Position numbers and translations under genes: made by a program
The notes under the pieces: generated by a model
Told to the model about the DNA's origin: nothing
The model's input: only the letters and a program-made list of their open reading frames with translations
Database searches by the model: none
Part shown: positions 26,601 to 41,420 of the stretch, in pieces
Position numbering within the stretch: the first letter of the stretch is position 1
Layout of the letters: each line of letters opens with the position of its first letter
Assembly: GCF_050948215.1 (NCBI RefSeq)
Contig: NW_027488766.1
Location: 310,001-374,000 of the forward strand
DNA length: 64,000 nt
Direction of reading: 5' to 3'
Origin: Halictus rubicundus
Lineage: Eukaryota; Arthropoda; Insecta; Hymenoptera; Halictidae

Positions 26601-29600
26601 AGGATAGGATAGGATAGATGATATTATAGGAAAGAGGAAAGGATATGATAGAGGATACGATATTGTAGAGGATAGGATAGTATAGAGGATAGGATAGGAT
26701 AGAGGATAGGATAGGATAGAGGATAGGATAGGATAGAGGATAGGATAGGATAGAGGATAGGATATGATAGAGGATAGGATAGGATAGAAGATAGGATCGG
26801 ATAGAGGATAGGATAGAGGATTGGATAGGATAGAGGATAGGATAAGATAGAGGATAGGATAGGATAGAGGATAGGATAGGATAGAGGATAGGATAGGATA
26901 GAGGATAGGATAGGATAGAGGATAGGATTGGATAGAGGATATCATAGGGGATTGGATAGGATAGATGATAGGAGACGATAGAGGATAGGATAGGATAGAG
27001 AATAGGATAGGATAGATGATAGGATAGGATAGGGGATAGGATAAGATAGAGGATAGGATAGGATAGATGATATTATAGGAAAGAGGAAAGGATATGATGG
27101 AGGATACGATATTATAGAGGATAGGATAGGATAGAGGATAGGATATTATAAAGGATAGGATAGGATAGAGGATAGGATAGGATAGAGGATACGATAGGGT
27201 AGAGGATAGGATAGGATAGAGGATAGGATAGGATAGATGATAGGATAGGATAGAGGATAGGATAAGATAGAGGATAGGATAGGATAGATGATATTATAGG
27301 AAAGAGGAAAGGATATGATGGAGGATACGATATTATAGAGGATAGGATAGGATAGAGGATAGGATATTATAAAGGATAGGATAGGATAGAGGATAGGATA
27401 GGATAGAGGATACGATAGAGAATAGGATGGGATAGAGGATAGGATAGGATAGAGGATAGGATAGGATAGAGGATAGGATAGGGTAGAGGATAGGATAGGA
27501 TAGAGGATAGGATAGGATAGATGATAGGATAGGATAGAGGATAGGATAAGATAGAGGATAAGATAGGATAGAGGATAGGATAGGATAGAGGATAGGATAT
27601 GATATAGGATAAGATGGGATAGAGGATAGGATAGGATAGAGGATAGGATAGGATAGATGATATTATAGGAAAGAGGAAAGGATATGATAGAGGATACGAT
27701 ATTGTAGAGGATAGGATAGTATAGAGGATAGGATAGGATAGAGGATAGGATAGGATAGAGGATAGGATAGGATAGAGGATAGGATAGGATAGAGGATAGG
27801 ATATGATAGAGGATAGGATAGGATAGAAGATAGGATCGGATAGAGGATAGGATAGAGGATTGGATAGGATAGAGGATAGGATAAGATAGAGGATAGGATA
27901 GGATAGAGGATAGGATAGGATAGAGGATAGGATAGGATAGAGGATAGGATAGGATAGAGGATAGGATAGGATAGAGGATAGGATAGGGGATTGGATAGGA
28001 TAGAGGATAGGATAGGATAGAGGATAGGATAGGATAGAGGATAGGATAGGGTAGAGGATAGGATAGGATAGAGGATAGGATAGGATAGATGATAGGATAG
28101 GATAGAGGATAGGATAAGATAGAGGATAGGATAGGATAGAGGATAGGATAGGGGATTGAATAGGATAGAGGATAGGATAGGATAGAGGATAGGATAGGAT
28201 AGAGGATAGGATTGGATAGAGGATATCGTAGGGGATTGGATAGGATAGATGATAGGAGACGATAGAGGATAGGATAGGATAGAGGATAGGATAGGATAGA
28301 TAATATTATAGGAAAGAGGAAAGGATATGATAGAGGATACGATATTATAGAGGATAGGATAGGACAGAGGATTGGATAGGATAGAGGATAGGATAGAGAA
28401 TATGATACGGTAGACGATAGGGGATTGGATCGGATACAGGGTAGGAGGCGGTACAGGATAGGATATAATAGGATAGAGAGTAGGATAGGATAGAGGATAG
28501 GTTAGGATAGAGGATAGGATCGGATAGAGGATGTGATAGGGGATTGGATAGGATAGAGGATAGGATAGGATACAGGATACGATAGGATAGAGGATAGGAA
28601 AGGATAGAGGATAGGATAGGATAGAGGATAGGAGAGGATAGAGGATAGGATAAGATAGAGGATAGGATAGGATAGAGGATAGGATAGGATAGAGGATAGG
28701 ATAGGGTAGAGGATAGGATAGGATAGAGGATAGGATAGGATAGATGATAGGATAGGATGGAGGATAGGATAAGATAGAGGATAGGGTAGGATAGAGGATA
28801 GGATAGGGGATTGGATAGGATAGAGGATAGGATAGGATAGAGGATAGGATAGGATAGAGGATAAGATAGGGTAGAGGATAGGATAGGATAGAGGATAGGA
28901 TAGGATAGATGATAGGATAGGATAGAGGATAGGATAAGATAGAGGATAGGATAGGATAGAGGATAGGATAGGGGATTGAATAGGATAGAGGATAGGATAG
29001 GATAGAGGATAGGATACGATAGAGGATACGATAGGATAGGATAGAGGATAAGATAGGATAGAGGATAGAGGATAGGATAGGATAGAGGATAGGATAGGAT
29101 TGAGGATAGGATAGGATAGAGGATAGGATAGGATAGAGGTTAGGATAGGATAGAGGATAGGATATGATAGTGGATCGGATAGGATAGAGGATTGGATAGG
29201 ATAGAGGATAGGATAGGATAGAGGATAGGATAGGATAGGATAGAGGATAGGATAGGATAGAGGATAGGATAGGATAGAGGATACGATAGGAATGGGGATA
29301 GGATAGAGAATAGGATAGGATAGAGGATAGGGGATTGGATCGGATACAGGATAGGAGACGATAGAGGATAGGATAGTATAGAGGATAGGATAGGATAGAG
29401 GATAGGATAGGATAGAGGATAGGATAGTATAGAGGATAGGATAGGATAGAGGATAGGATAGGATAGAGGATAGGATACGATAGAGGATACGATAGGATAG
29501 GATAGAGGGTAGGATAGGATAGAGGATAGGATAGGATAGAGGATACGATAGGGTAGATGATAGGATAGGATAGAGGATAGGATAAGATAGAGGATAGGAT

Positions 29601-31300
29601 AGGATAGATGATATTATAGGAAAGAGGAAAGGATATGATGGAGGATACGATATTATAGAGGATAGGATAGGATAGAGGATAGGGTATTATAAAGGATAGG
29701 ATAGGATAGAGGATAGGATAGGATAGAGGATACGATAGAGAATAGGATAGGATAGAGGATAGGACAGGACAGAGGATAGGATAGGATAGAGGATAGGATA
29801 TGATAGAGGATAGGATAGGATAGAAAATAGAATAGGATAGATGATAGGATAGGATAGAGGATAGGATAAGATAGAGGATAAGATAGGATAGAGGATAGGA
29901 TAGGATAGAGGATAGGATATGATAGAGGATAGGATAGGATAGAAGATAGGATCGGATAGAGGATAGGATAGAGGATTGGATAGGATAGAGGATAGGATAA
30001 GATAGAGGATAGGATAGGATAGAGGATAGGATAGGATAGAGGATAGGATAGGATAGAGGATAGGATAGGATAGAGGATAGGATTGGATAGAGGATATCAT
30101 AGGGGATTGGATAGGATAGATGATAGGAGACGATAGAGGATAGGATAGGATAGAGGATAGGATAGGATAGATGATATTATAGGAAAGAGGAAAGGATATG
30201 ATAGAGGATACGATATTGTAGAGGATAGGATAGTATAGAGGATAGGATAGGATAGAGGATAGGATAGGATAGAGGATAGGATAGGATAGAGGATAGGATA
30301 GGATAGAGGATAGGATATGATACAGGATAGGATAGGATAGAAGATAGGATCGGATAGAGGATAGGATAGAGGATTGGATAGGATAGAGGATAGGATAAGA
30401 TAGAGGATAGGATAGGATAGAGGATAGGATAGGATAGAGGATAGGATAGGATAGAGGATAGGATAGGATAGAGGATAGGATTGGATAGAGGATATCATAG
30501 GGGATTGGATAGGATAGATGATAGGAGACGATAGAGGATAGGATAGGATAGAGAATAGGATAGGATAGATGATAGGATAGGATAGGGGATAGGATAAGAT
30601 AGAGGATAGGATAGGATAGATGATATTATAGGAAAGAGGAAAGGATATGATGGAGGATACGATATTATAGAGGATAGGATAGGATAGAGGATAGGATATT
30701 ATAAAGGATAGGATAGGATAGAGGATAGGATAGGATAGAGGATACGATAGGGTAGAGGATAGGATAGGATAGAGGATAGGATAGGATAGATGATAGGATA
30801 GGATAGAGGATAGGATAAGATAGAGGATAGGATAGGATAGATGATATTATAGGAAAGAGGAAAGGATATGATGGAGGATACGATATTATAGAGGATAGGA
30901 TAGGATAGAGGATAGGATATTATAAAGGATAGGATAGGATAGAGGATAGGATAGGATAGAGGATACGATAGAGAATAGGATGGGATAGAGGATAGGATAG
31001 GATAGAGGATAGGATAGGATAGAGGATAGGATAGGGTAGAGGATAGGATAGGATAGAGGATAGGATAGGATAGATGATAGGATAGGATAGAGGATAGGAT
31101 AAGATAGAGGATAAGATAGGATAGAGGATAGGATAGGATAGAGGATAGGATATGATATAGGATAAGATGGGATAGAGGATAGGATAGGATAGAGGATAGG
31201 ATAGGATAGATGATATTATAGGAAAGAGGAAAGGATATGATAGAGGATACGATATTGTAGAGGATAGGATAGTATAGAGGATAGGATAGGATAGAGGATA
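23700..31300 (+). repeat. Higher-order array, 3254 and 3553 bp units
   Basis: GGGGATAGGATAAG occurs at 23778, 27032 and 30585 (offsets 3254 and 3553). TATTATAGGAAAGAGG before GATATTGTAGAGG occurs at 24407, 27661 and 31214 with the same two offsets. A partial start is present at 23217, 561 bp before the first full copy. The length difference arises mainly near 26.1/29.3 kb, where the first copy jumps early into the ATGATATTATAGG module. Confidence 0.75.
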
Positions 31301-31380
31301 GGATAGGATAGAGGATAGGATAGGATAGAGGATAGGATAGGATAGAGGATAGGATATGATAGAGGATAGGATAGGATAGA

Positions 31381-34300
31381 AGATAGGCTCGGATAGAGGA
31401 TAGGATAGAAGATTGGATAGGATAGAGGATAGGATAAGATAGAGGATAGGATAGGATAGAGGATAGGATAGGATAGAGGATAGGATAGGATAGAGGATAG
31501 GATAGGATAGAGGATAGGATAGGATAGAGGATAGGATAGGGGATTGGATAGGATAGAGGATAGGATAGGATAGAGGATAGGATAGGATAGAGGATAGGAT
31601 AGGGTAGAGGATAGGATAGGATAGAGGATAGGATAGGATAGATGATAGGATAGGATAGAGGATAGGATAAGATAGAGGATAGGATAGGATAGAGGATAGG
31701 ATAGGGGATTGAATAGGATAGAGGATAGGATAGGATAGAGGATAGGATAGGATAGAGGATAGGATTGGATAGAGGATATCGTAGGGGATTGGATAGGATA
31801 GATGATAGGAGACGATAGAGGATAGGATAGGATAGAGGATAGGATAGGATAGATAATATTATAGGAAAGAGGAAAGGATATGATAGAGGATACGATATTA
31901 TAGAGGATAGGATAGGACAGAGGATTGGATAGGATAGAGGATAGGATAGAGAATATGATACGGTAGACGATAGGGGATTGGATCGGATACAGGGTAGGAG
32001 GCGGTACAGGATAGGATATAATAGGATAGAGAGTAGGATAGGATTGAGGATAGGTTAGGATAGAGGATAGGATAGGATAGAGGATAGAATAGGGTAGAGG
32101 ATAGGATAGGATGGAGGATAGGATAGGCTAGAGGATACGATAGGAATGAGGATAGGATAGAGAATAGGATAGGGTAGATGATAGGATAGGATAGAGGATA
32201 GGATAAGATAGAGGATAGGATAGGATAGAGGATAGGATAGGATAGATGATATTATAGGAAAGAGGAAAGGATATGATAGAGGATACGATATTGTAGAGGA
32301 TAGGATAGTATAGAGGATAGGATAGGATAGAGGATAGGATAGGATAGAGGATAGGATAGGATAGAGGATAGGATATGATAGAGGATAGGATAGGATAGAA
32401 GATAGGATCGGATAGAGGATAGGATAGAGGATGGGATAGGATAGAGGATAGGATAAGATAGAGGATAGGATAGGATAGAGGATAGGATAGGATAGAGGAT
32501 AGGATAGGATAGAGGATAGGATAGGATAGAGGATAGGATTGGATAGAGGATATCATAGGGGATTGGATAGGATAGATGATAGGAGACGATAGAGGATAGG
32601 ATAGGATAGAGGATAGGATAGGATAGATGATATTATAGGAAAGAGGAAAGGATATGATAGAGGATACGATATTATAGAGGATAGGATAGGACAGAGGATT
32701 GGATAGGATAGAGGATAGGATAGAGAATATGATACGGTAGACGATAGGGGATTGGATCGGATACAGGATAGGAGGCGGTACAGGATAGGATATAATAGGA
32801 TAGAGAGTAGGATAGGATAGAGGATAGGTTAGGATAGAGGATAGGATAGGATAGAGGATAGAATAGGGTAGAGGATAGGATAGGATAGAGGATAGGATCG
32901 GATAGAGGATGTGATAGGGGATTGGATAGGATAGAGGATAGGATAGGATACAGGATAGGATAGGATAGAGGATAGGAAAGGATAGAGGATAGGATAGGAT
33001 AGAGGATAGGAGAGGATAGAGGATAGGATAAGATAGAGGATAGGATAGGATAGAGGATAGGATAGGATAGAGGATAGGATAGGGTAGAGGATAGGATAGG
33101 ATAGAGGATAGGATAGGATAGATGATAGGATAGGATGGAGGATAGGATAAGATAGAGGATAGGGTAGGATAGAGGATAGGATAGGGGATTGGATAGGATA
33201 GAGGATAGGATAGGATAGAGGATAGGATAGGATAGAGGATAAGATAGGGTAGAGGATACGATAGGATAGGATAGAGAATAGGATAGGATAGAGGATAGGA
33301 CAGGACAGAGGATAGGATAGGATAGAGGATAGGATAGGATAGAGGATACGATACGAATGAGGATAGGATAGAGAATAGGATAGGATAGAGGATAGGGGAT
33401 TGGATCGGATACAGGATAGGAGAGGATAGAGGATAAGATAGTATAGAGGATAGGATAGGATAGAGGATAGGATAGGATAGAGGATAGGATACGATAGAGG
33501 ATACGATAGGGTAGATGATAGGATAGGATAGAGGATAGGATAAGATAGAGGATAGGATAGGATAGATGATATTATAGGAAAGAGGAAAGGATATGATGGA
33601 GGATACGATATTATAGAGGATAGGATAGGATAGAGGATAGGATATTATGAAGGATAGGATAGGAAAGAGGATAGGATAGGATAGAGGATACGATAGAGAA
33701 TAGGATAGGATAGAGGATAGGACAGGACAGAGGATAGGATAGGATAGAGGATAGGATAGGATAGAGGATACGATAGGAATGAGGATAGGATAGAGAATAG
33801 GATAGGATAGAGGATAGGGGATTGGATCGGATACAGGATAGGAGAGGATAGAGGATAGGATAGTATAGAGGATAGGATAGGATAGAGGATAGGATAGGAT
33901 AGAGGATAGGATAGGATAGAGGATAGGATATGATAGAGAATAGGATAGGATAGAGGATAGGATAGGATAGAGGATAGGATAGGATAGAGGATACGTTAGG
34001 ATGGGATAGAGGATACGATAGGATAGGATAGAGGATAGGATAGGATAGAGGATTGGAGAGGATAGAGGGTAGGATATGATAGAGGATTGGATAGGATAGA
34101 GGATAGGATAGGATAGAGGATAGGATAGTATAGAGGATAGGATATGATAGAGGATAGGATAGGATAGAGGATAGGACAGGATAGAGGATAGGGTAGGATA
34201 GAGGATAGGATAGTATAGAGGATAGGATATAATAGAGGATAGGATAGGATAGAGGATAGGACACGATAAAGGATACGATAGGATAGGATAGAGGGCAGGA

Positions 34301-36400
34301 TAGGATAGAGGATAGGATAGGATAGAGGATAGGATAGGATAGAGGATAGCATAGGATAGAGGATAGGATAGGATAGAGGATAGGATATGATACAGGATAG
34401 GATCGGATAGAAGATAGGATAGGATAGATGATAGGATAGGATAGAGGATAGGATAAGATAGAGGATAAGATAGGATAGAGGATAGGATAGGATAGAGGAT
34501 AGGATATGATAGAGGATAGGATAGGATAGAAGATAGGATCGGATAGAGGATAGGATAGAGGATTGGATAGGATAGAGGATTGGATGGGATAGAGGATAGG
34601 ATACGATAGAGGATAGGATAGGATAGAGGATAGGATAGGGGATTGGATAGGATAGAGGATAGGATGGGATAGAGGATAGGATACGATAGAGGATACGATA
34701 GGATAGGATAGAGGATAGAGGATAGGATAGGATAGAGGATAGGATAGGATAGAGGATAGGATAGGATTGAGGATAGGATGGGATAGAGGATAGGATAGGA
34801 TAGAGGATAGGATAGGATAGATGATAGGATAGGATGGAGGATAGGATAAGATAGAGGATAGGATAGGATAGAGGATAGGATAGGTGATTGGATAGGATAG
34901 AGGATAGGATAGGATAGAGGACAGGATACGATAGAGGATACGATAGGATAGGATATAGGATAGGATACGATAGAGGATACGATAGGATAGAATAGAGGAT
35001 AGGATAGGATAGAGGATAGGATAGGATAGAGGATAGGATATGATAGTGGATCGGATAGGATAGAGGATTGGATAGGATAGAGAATATGATACGGTAGACG
35101 ATAGGGGATTGGATCGGATACAGGATAGGAGGCGGTAGAGGATAGGATAGGATAGGATGGAGAATAGGATAGGATAGAGGATAGGTTAGGATAGAGGATA
35201 GGATAGGATAGGATAGAGGATAGGATAGGATAGAGGATAGGATAGGATAGAGGATACGATAGGAATGAGGATAGGATAGAGAATAGGATAGGATAGAGGA
35301 TAGGGGATTGTATCGGATACAGGATAGGAGACGATAGAGGATAGGATAGTATAGAGGATAGGATAGGATAGAGGATACGATAGGGTAGATGATAGGATAG
35401 GATAGAGGATAGGATAAGATAGAGGATAGGATAGGATAGATGATATTATAGGAAAGAGGAAAGGATATGATGGAGGAAACGATATTATAGAGGATAGGAT
35501 AAGATTGAGGATAAGATAGGATAGAGGATAGGATAGGGTAGAGGATAGGATATGATAGAGGATAAGATAGGATAGAGGATAGGATAGGATAGAGGATAGG
35601 ATAGGATAGATGATATTATAGGAAAGAGGAAAGGATATGATAGAGGATACGATATTGTAGAGGATAGGATAGTATAGAGGATAGGATAGGATAGAGGATA
35701 GGATAGGATAGAGGATAGGATAGGATAGAGGATAGGATAGGATAGAGGATAGGATATGATAGAGGATAGGATAGGATAGAAGATAGGATCGGATAGAGGA
35801 TAGGATAGAGGATTGGATAGGATAGAGGATAGGATAAGATAGAGGATAGGATAGGATAGAGGATAGGATAGGATAGAGGATAGGATAGGAGAGAGGATAG
35901 GATAGGATAGAGGATAGGATTGGATAGAGGATATCATAGGGGATTGGATAGGATAGATGATAGGAGACGATAGAGGATAGGATAGGATAGAGGATAGGAT
36001 AGGATAGATGATATTACAGGAAAGAGAAAGGATATGATAGAGGATACGATATTATAGAGGATAGGATAGGCCAGAGGATTGGATAGGATAGAGGATAGGA
36101 TAGAGAATATGATACGGTAGACGATAGGGGATTGGATCGGATACAGGATAGGAGGCGGTACAGGATAGGATATAATAGGATAGAGAGTAGGATAGGATAG
36201 AGGATAGGTTAGGATAGAGGATAGGATAGGATAGAGGATAGAATAGGGTAGAGGATAGGATAGGATGGAGGATAGGATAGGCTAGAGGATACGATAGGAA
36301 TGAGGATAGGATAGAGAATAGGATAGGATAGATGATAGGATAGGATAGAGGATAGGATAAGATAGAGGATAGGACAGGACAGAGGATAGGATAGGATAGA
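31381..36400 (+). repeat. 5020-bp higher-order unit, copy 1
   Basis: Begins at the uncommon AGATAGGCTCGGATAGAGG, which recurs at 36401, and continues in register to about 36400. Landmarks at 32128, 33611, 33996 and 35485 all recur 5020 bp later. It contains only satellite, with several GAATATGATACGG modules. Three differences from copy 2 were noticed: T versus A at 32045, A versus G at 32152 and C versus G at 33354. Confidence 0.88.
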
Positions 36401-39400
36401 AGATAGGCTCGGATAGAGGATAGGATAGAAGATTGGATAGGATAGAGGATAGGATAAGATAGAGGATAGGATAGGATAGAGGATAGGATAGGATAGAGGA
36501 TAGGATAGGATAGAGGATAGGATAGGATAGAGGATAGGATAGGATAGAGGATAGGATAGGGGATTGGATAGGATAGAGGATAGGATAGGATAGAGGATAG
36601 GATAGGATAGAGGATAGGATAGGGTAGAGGATAGGATAGGATAGAGGATAGGATAGGATAGATGATAGGATAGGATAGAGGATAGGATAAGATAGAGGAT
36701 AGGATAGGATAGAGGATAGGATAGGGGATTGAATAGGATAGAGGATAGGATAGGATAGAGGATAGGATAGGATAGAGGATAGGATTGGATAGAGGATATC
36801 GTAGGGGATTGGATAGGATAGATGATAGGAGACGATAGAGGATAGGATAGGATAGAGGATAGGATAGGATAGATAATATTATAGGAAAGAGGAAAGGATA
36901 TGATAGAGGATACGATATTATAGAGGATAGGATAGGACAGAGGATTGGATAGGATAGAGGATAGGATAGAGAATATGATACGGTAGACGATAGGGGATTG
37001 GATCGGATACAGGGTAGGAGGCGGTACAGGATAGGATATAATAGGATAGAGAGTAGGATAGGATAGAGGATAGGTTAGGATAGAGGATAGGATAGGATAG
37101 AGGATAGAATAGGGTAGAGGATAGGATAGGATGGAGGATAGGATAGGCTAGAGGATACGATAGGAATGAGGGTAGGATAGAGAATAGGATAGGGTAGATG
37201 ATAGGATAGGATAGAGGATAGGATAAGATAGAGGATAGGATAGGATAGAGGATAGGATAGGATAGATGATATTATAGGAAAGAGGAAAGGATATGATAGA
37301 GGATACGATATTGTAGAGGATAGGATAGTATAGAGGATAGGATAGGATAGAGGATAGGATAGGATAGAGGATAGGATAGGATAGAGGATAGGATATGATA
37401 GAGGATAGGATAGGATAGAAGATAGGATCGGATAGAGGATAGGATAGAGGATGGGATAGGATAGAGGATAGGATAAGATAGAGGATAGGATAGGATAGAG
37501 GATAGGATAGGATAGAGGATAGGATAGGATAGAGGATAGGATAGGATAGAGGATAGGATTGGATAGAGGATATCATAGGGGATTGGATAGGATAGATGAT
37601 AGGAGACGATAGAGGATAGGATAGGATAGAGGATAGGATAGGATAGATGATATTATAGGAAAGAGGAAAGGATATGATAGAGGATACGATATTATAGAGG
37701 ATAGGATAGGACAGAGGATTGGATAGGATAGAGGATAGGATAGAGAATATGATACGGTAGACGATAGGGGATTGGATCGGATACAGGATAGGAGGCGGTA
37801 CAGGATAGGATATAATAGGATAGAGAGTAGGATAGGATAGAGGATAGGTTAGGATAGAGGATAGGATAGGATAGAGGATAGAATAGGGTAGAGGATAGGA
37901 TAGGATAGAGGATAGGATCGGATAGAGGATGTGATAGGGGATTGGATAGGATAGAGGATAGGATAGGATACAGGATAGGATAGGATAGAGGATAGGAAAG
38001 GATAGAGGATAGGATAGGATAGAGGATAGGAGAGGATAGAGGATAGGATAAGATAGAGGATAGGATAGGATAGAGGATAGGATAGGATAGAGGATAGGAT
38101 AGGGTAGAGGATAGGATAGGATAGAGGATAGGATAGGATAGATGATAGGATAGGATGGAGGATAGGATAAGATAGAGGATAGGGTAGGATAGAGGATAGG
38201 ATAGGGGATTGGATAGGATAGAGGATAGGATAGGATAGAGGATAGGATAGGATAGAGGATAAGATAGGGTAGAGGATACGATAGGATAGGATAGAGAATA
38301 GGATAGGATAGAGGATAGGACAGGACAGAGGATAGGATAGGATAGAGGATAGGATAGGATAGAGGATACGATAGGAATGAGGATAGGATAGAGAATAGGA
38401 TAGGATAGAGGATAGGGGATTGGATCGGATACAGGATAGGAGAGGATAGAGGATAAGATAGTATAGAGGATAGGATAGGATAGAGGATAGGATAGGATAG
38501 AGGATAGGATACGATAGAGGATACGATAGGGTAGATGATAGGATAGGATAGAGGATAGGATAAGATAGAGGATAGGATAGGATAGATGATATTATAGGAA
38601 AGAGGAAAGGATATGATGGAGGATACGATATTATAGAGGATAGGATAGGATAGAGGATAGGATATTATGAAGGATAGGATAGGAAAGAGGATAGGATAGG
38701 ATAGAGGATACGATAGAGAATAGGATAGGATAGAGGATAGGACAGGACAGAGGATAGGATAGGATAGAGGATAGGATAGGATAGAGGATACGATAGGAAT
38801 GAGGATAGGATAGAGAATAGGATAGGATAGAGGATAGGGGATTGGATCGGATACAGGATAGGAGAGGATAGAGGATAGGATAGTATAGAGGATAGGATAG
38901 GATAGAGGATAGGATAGGATAGAGGATAGGATAGGATAGAGGATAGGATATGATAGAGAATAGGATAGGATAGAGGATAGGATAGGATAGAGGATAGGAT
39001 AGGATAGAGGATACGTTAGGATGGGATAGAGGATACGATAGGATAGGATAGAGGATAGGATAGGATAGAGGATTGGAGAGGATAGAGGGTAGGATATGAT
39101 AGAGGATTGGATAGGATAGAGGATAGGATAGGATAGAGGATAGGATAGTATAGAGGATAGGATATGATAGAGGATAGGATAGGATAGAGGATAGGACAGG
39201 ATAGAGGATAGGGTAGGATAGAGGATAGGATAGTATAGAGGATAGGATATAATAGAGGATAGGATAGGATAGAGGATAGGACACGATAAAGGATACGATA
39301 GGATAGGATAGAGGGCAGGATAGGATAGAGGATAGGATAGGATAGAGGATAGGATAGGATAGAGGATAGCATAGGATAGAGGATAGGATAGGATAGAGGA

Positions 39401-41420
39401 TAGGATATGATACAGGATAGGATCGGATAGAAGATAGGATAGGATAGATGATAGGATAGGATAGAGGATAGGATAAGATAGAGGATAAGATAGGATAGAG
39501 GATAGGATAGGATAGAGGATAGGATATGATAGAGGATAGGATAGGATAGAAGATAGGATCGGATAGAGGATAGGATAGAGGATTGGATAGGATAGAGGAT
39601 TGGATGGGATAGAGGATAGGATACGATAGAGGATAGGATAGGATAGAGGATAGGATAGGGGATTGGATAGGATAGAGGATAGGATGGGATAGAGGATAGG
39701 ATACGATAGAGGATACGATAGGATAGGATAGAGGATAGAGGATAGGATAGGATAGAGGATAGGATAGGATAGAGGATAGGATAGGATTGAGGATAGGATG
39801 GGATAGAGGATAGGATAGGATAGAGGATAGGATAGGATAGATGATAGGATAGGATGGAGGATAGGATAAGATAGAGGATAGGATAGGATAGAGGATAGGA
39901 TAGGTGATTGGATAGGATAGAGGATAGGATAGGATAGAGGACAGGATACGATAGAGGATACGATAGGATAGGATATAGGATAGGATACGATAGAGGATAC
40001 GATAGGATAGAATAGAGGATAGGATAGGATAGAGGATAGGATAGGATAGAGGATAGGATATGATAGTGGATCGGATAGGATAGAGGATTGGATAGGATAG
40101 AGAATATGATACGGTAGACGATAGGGGATTGGATCGGATACAGGATAGGAGGCGGTAGAGGATAGGATAGGATAGGATGGAGAATAGGATAGGATAGAGG
40201 ATAGGTTAGGATAGAGGATAGGATAGGATAGGATAGAGGATAGGATAGGATAGAGGATAGGATAGGATAGAGGATACGATAGGAATGAGGATAGGATAGA
40301 GAATAGGATAGGATAGAGGATAGGGGATTGTATCGGATACAGGATAGGAGACGATAGAGGATAGGATAGTATAGAGGATAGGATAGGATAGAGGATACGA
40401 TAGGGTAGATGATAGGATAGGATAGAGGATAGGATAAGATAGAGGATAGGATAGGATAGATGATATTATAGGAAAGAGGAAAGGATATGATGGAGGAAAC
40501 GATATTATAGAGGATAGGATAAGATTGAGGATAAGATAGGATAGAGGATAGGATAGGGTAGAGGATAGGATATGATAGAGGATAAGATAGGATAGAGGAT
40601 AGGATAGGATAGAGGATAGGATAGGATAGATGATATTATAGGAAAGAGGAAAGGATATGATAGAGGATACGATATTGTAGAGGATAGGATAGTATAGAGG
40701 ATAGGATAGGATAGAGGATAGGATAGGATAGAGGATAGGATAGGATAGAGGATAGGATAGGATAGAGGATAGGATATGATAGAGGATAGGATAGGATAGA
40801 AGATAGGATCGGATAGAGGATAGGATAGAGGATTGGATAGGATAGAGGATAGGATAAGATAGAGGATAGGATAGGATAGAGGATAGGATAGGATAGAGGA
40901 TAGGATAGGAGAGAGGATAGGATAGGATAGAGGATAGGATTGGATAGAGGATATCATAGGGGATTGGATAGGATAGATGATAGGAGACGATAGAGGATAG
41001 GATAGGATAGAGGATAGGATAGGATAGATGATATTACAGGAAAGAGAAAGGATATGATAGAGGATACGATATTATAGAGGATAGGATAGGCCAGAGGATT
41101 GGATAGGATAGAGGATAGGATAGAGAATATGATACGGTAGACGATAGGGGATTGGATCGGATACAGGATAGGAGGCGGTACAGGATAGGATATAATAGGA
41201 TAGAGAGTAGGATAGGATAGAGGATAGGTTAGGATAGAGGATAGGATAGGATAGAGGATAGAATAGGGTAGAGGATAGGATAGGATGGAGGATAGGATAG
41301 GCTAGAGGATACGATAGGAATGAGGATAGGATAGAGAATAGGATAGGATAGATGATAGGATAGGATAGAGGATAGGATAAGATAGAGGATAGGACAGGAC
41401 AGAGGATAGGATAGGATAGA
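36401..41420 (+). repeat. 5020-bp higher-order unit, copy 2
   Basis: Near-perfect tandem copy of 31381-36400. After about 41420 the sequence no longer follows the unit start, having GGATAGGATATGATAG instead of AGATAGGCTCGG. A further 676-bp local duplication begins here: ATATTACAGGAAAGAGAAAG at 41031 recurs at 41707. Such similarity implies a very recent duplication or an assembly duplication. Confidence 0.88.
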
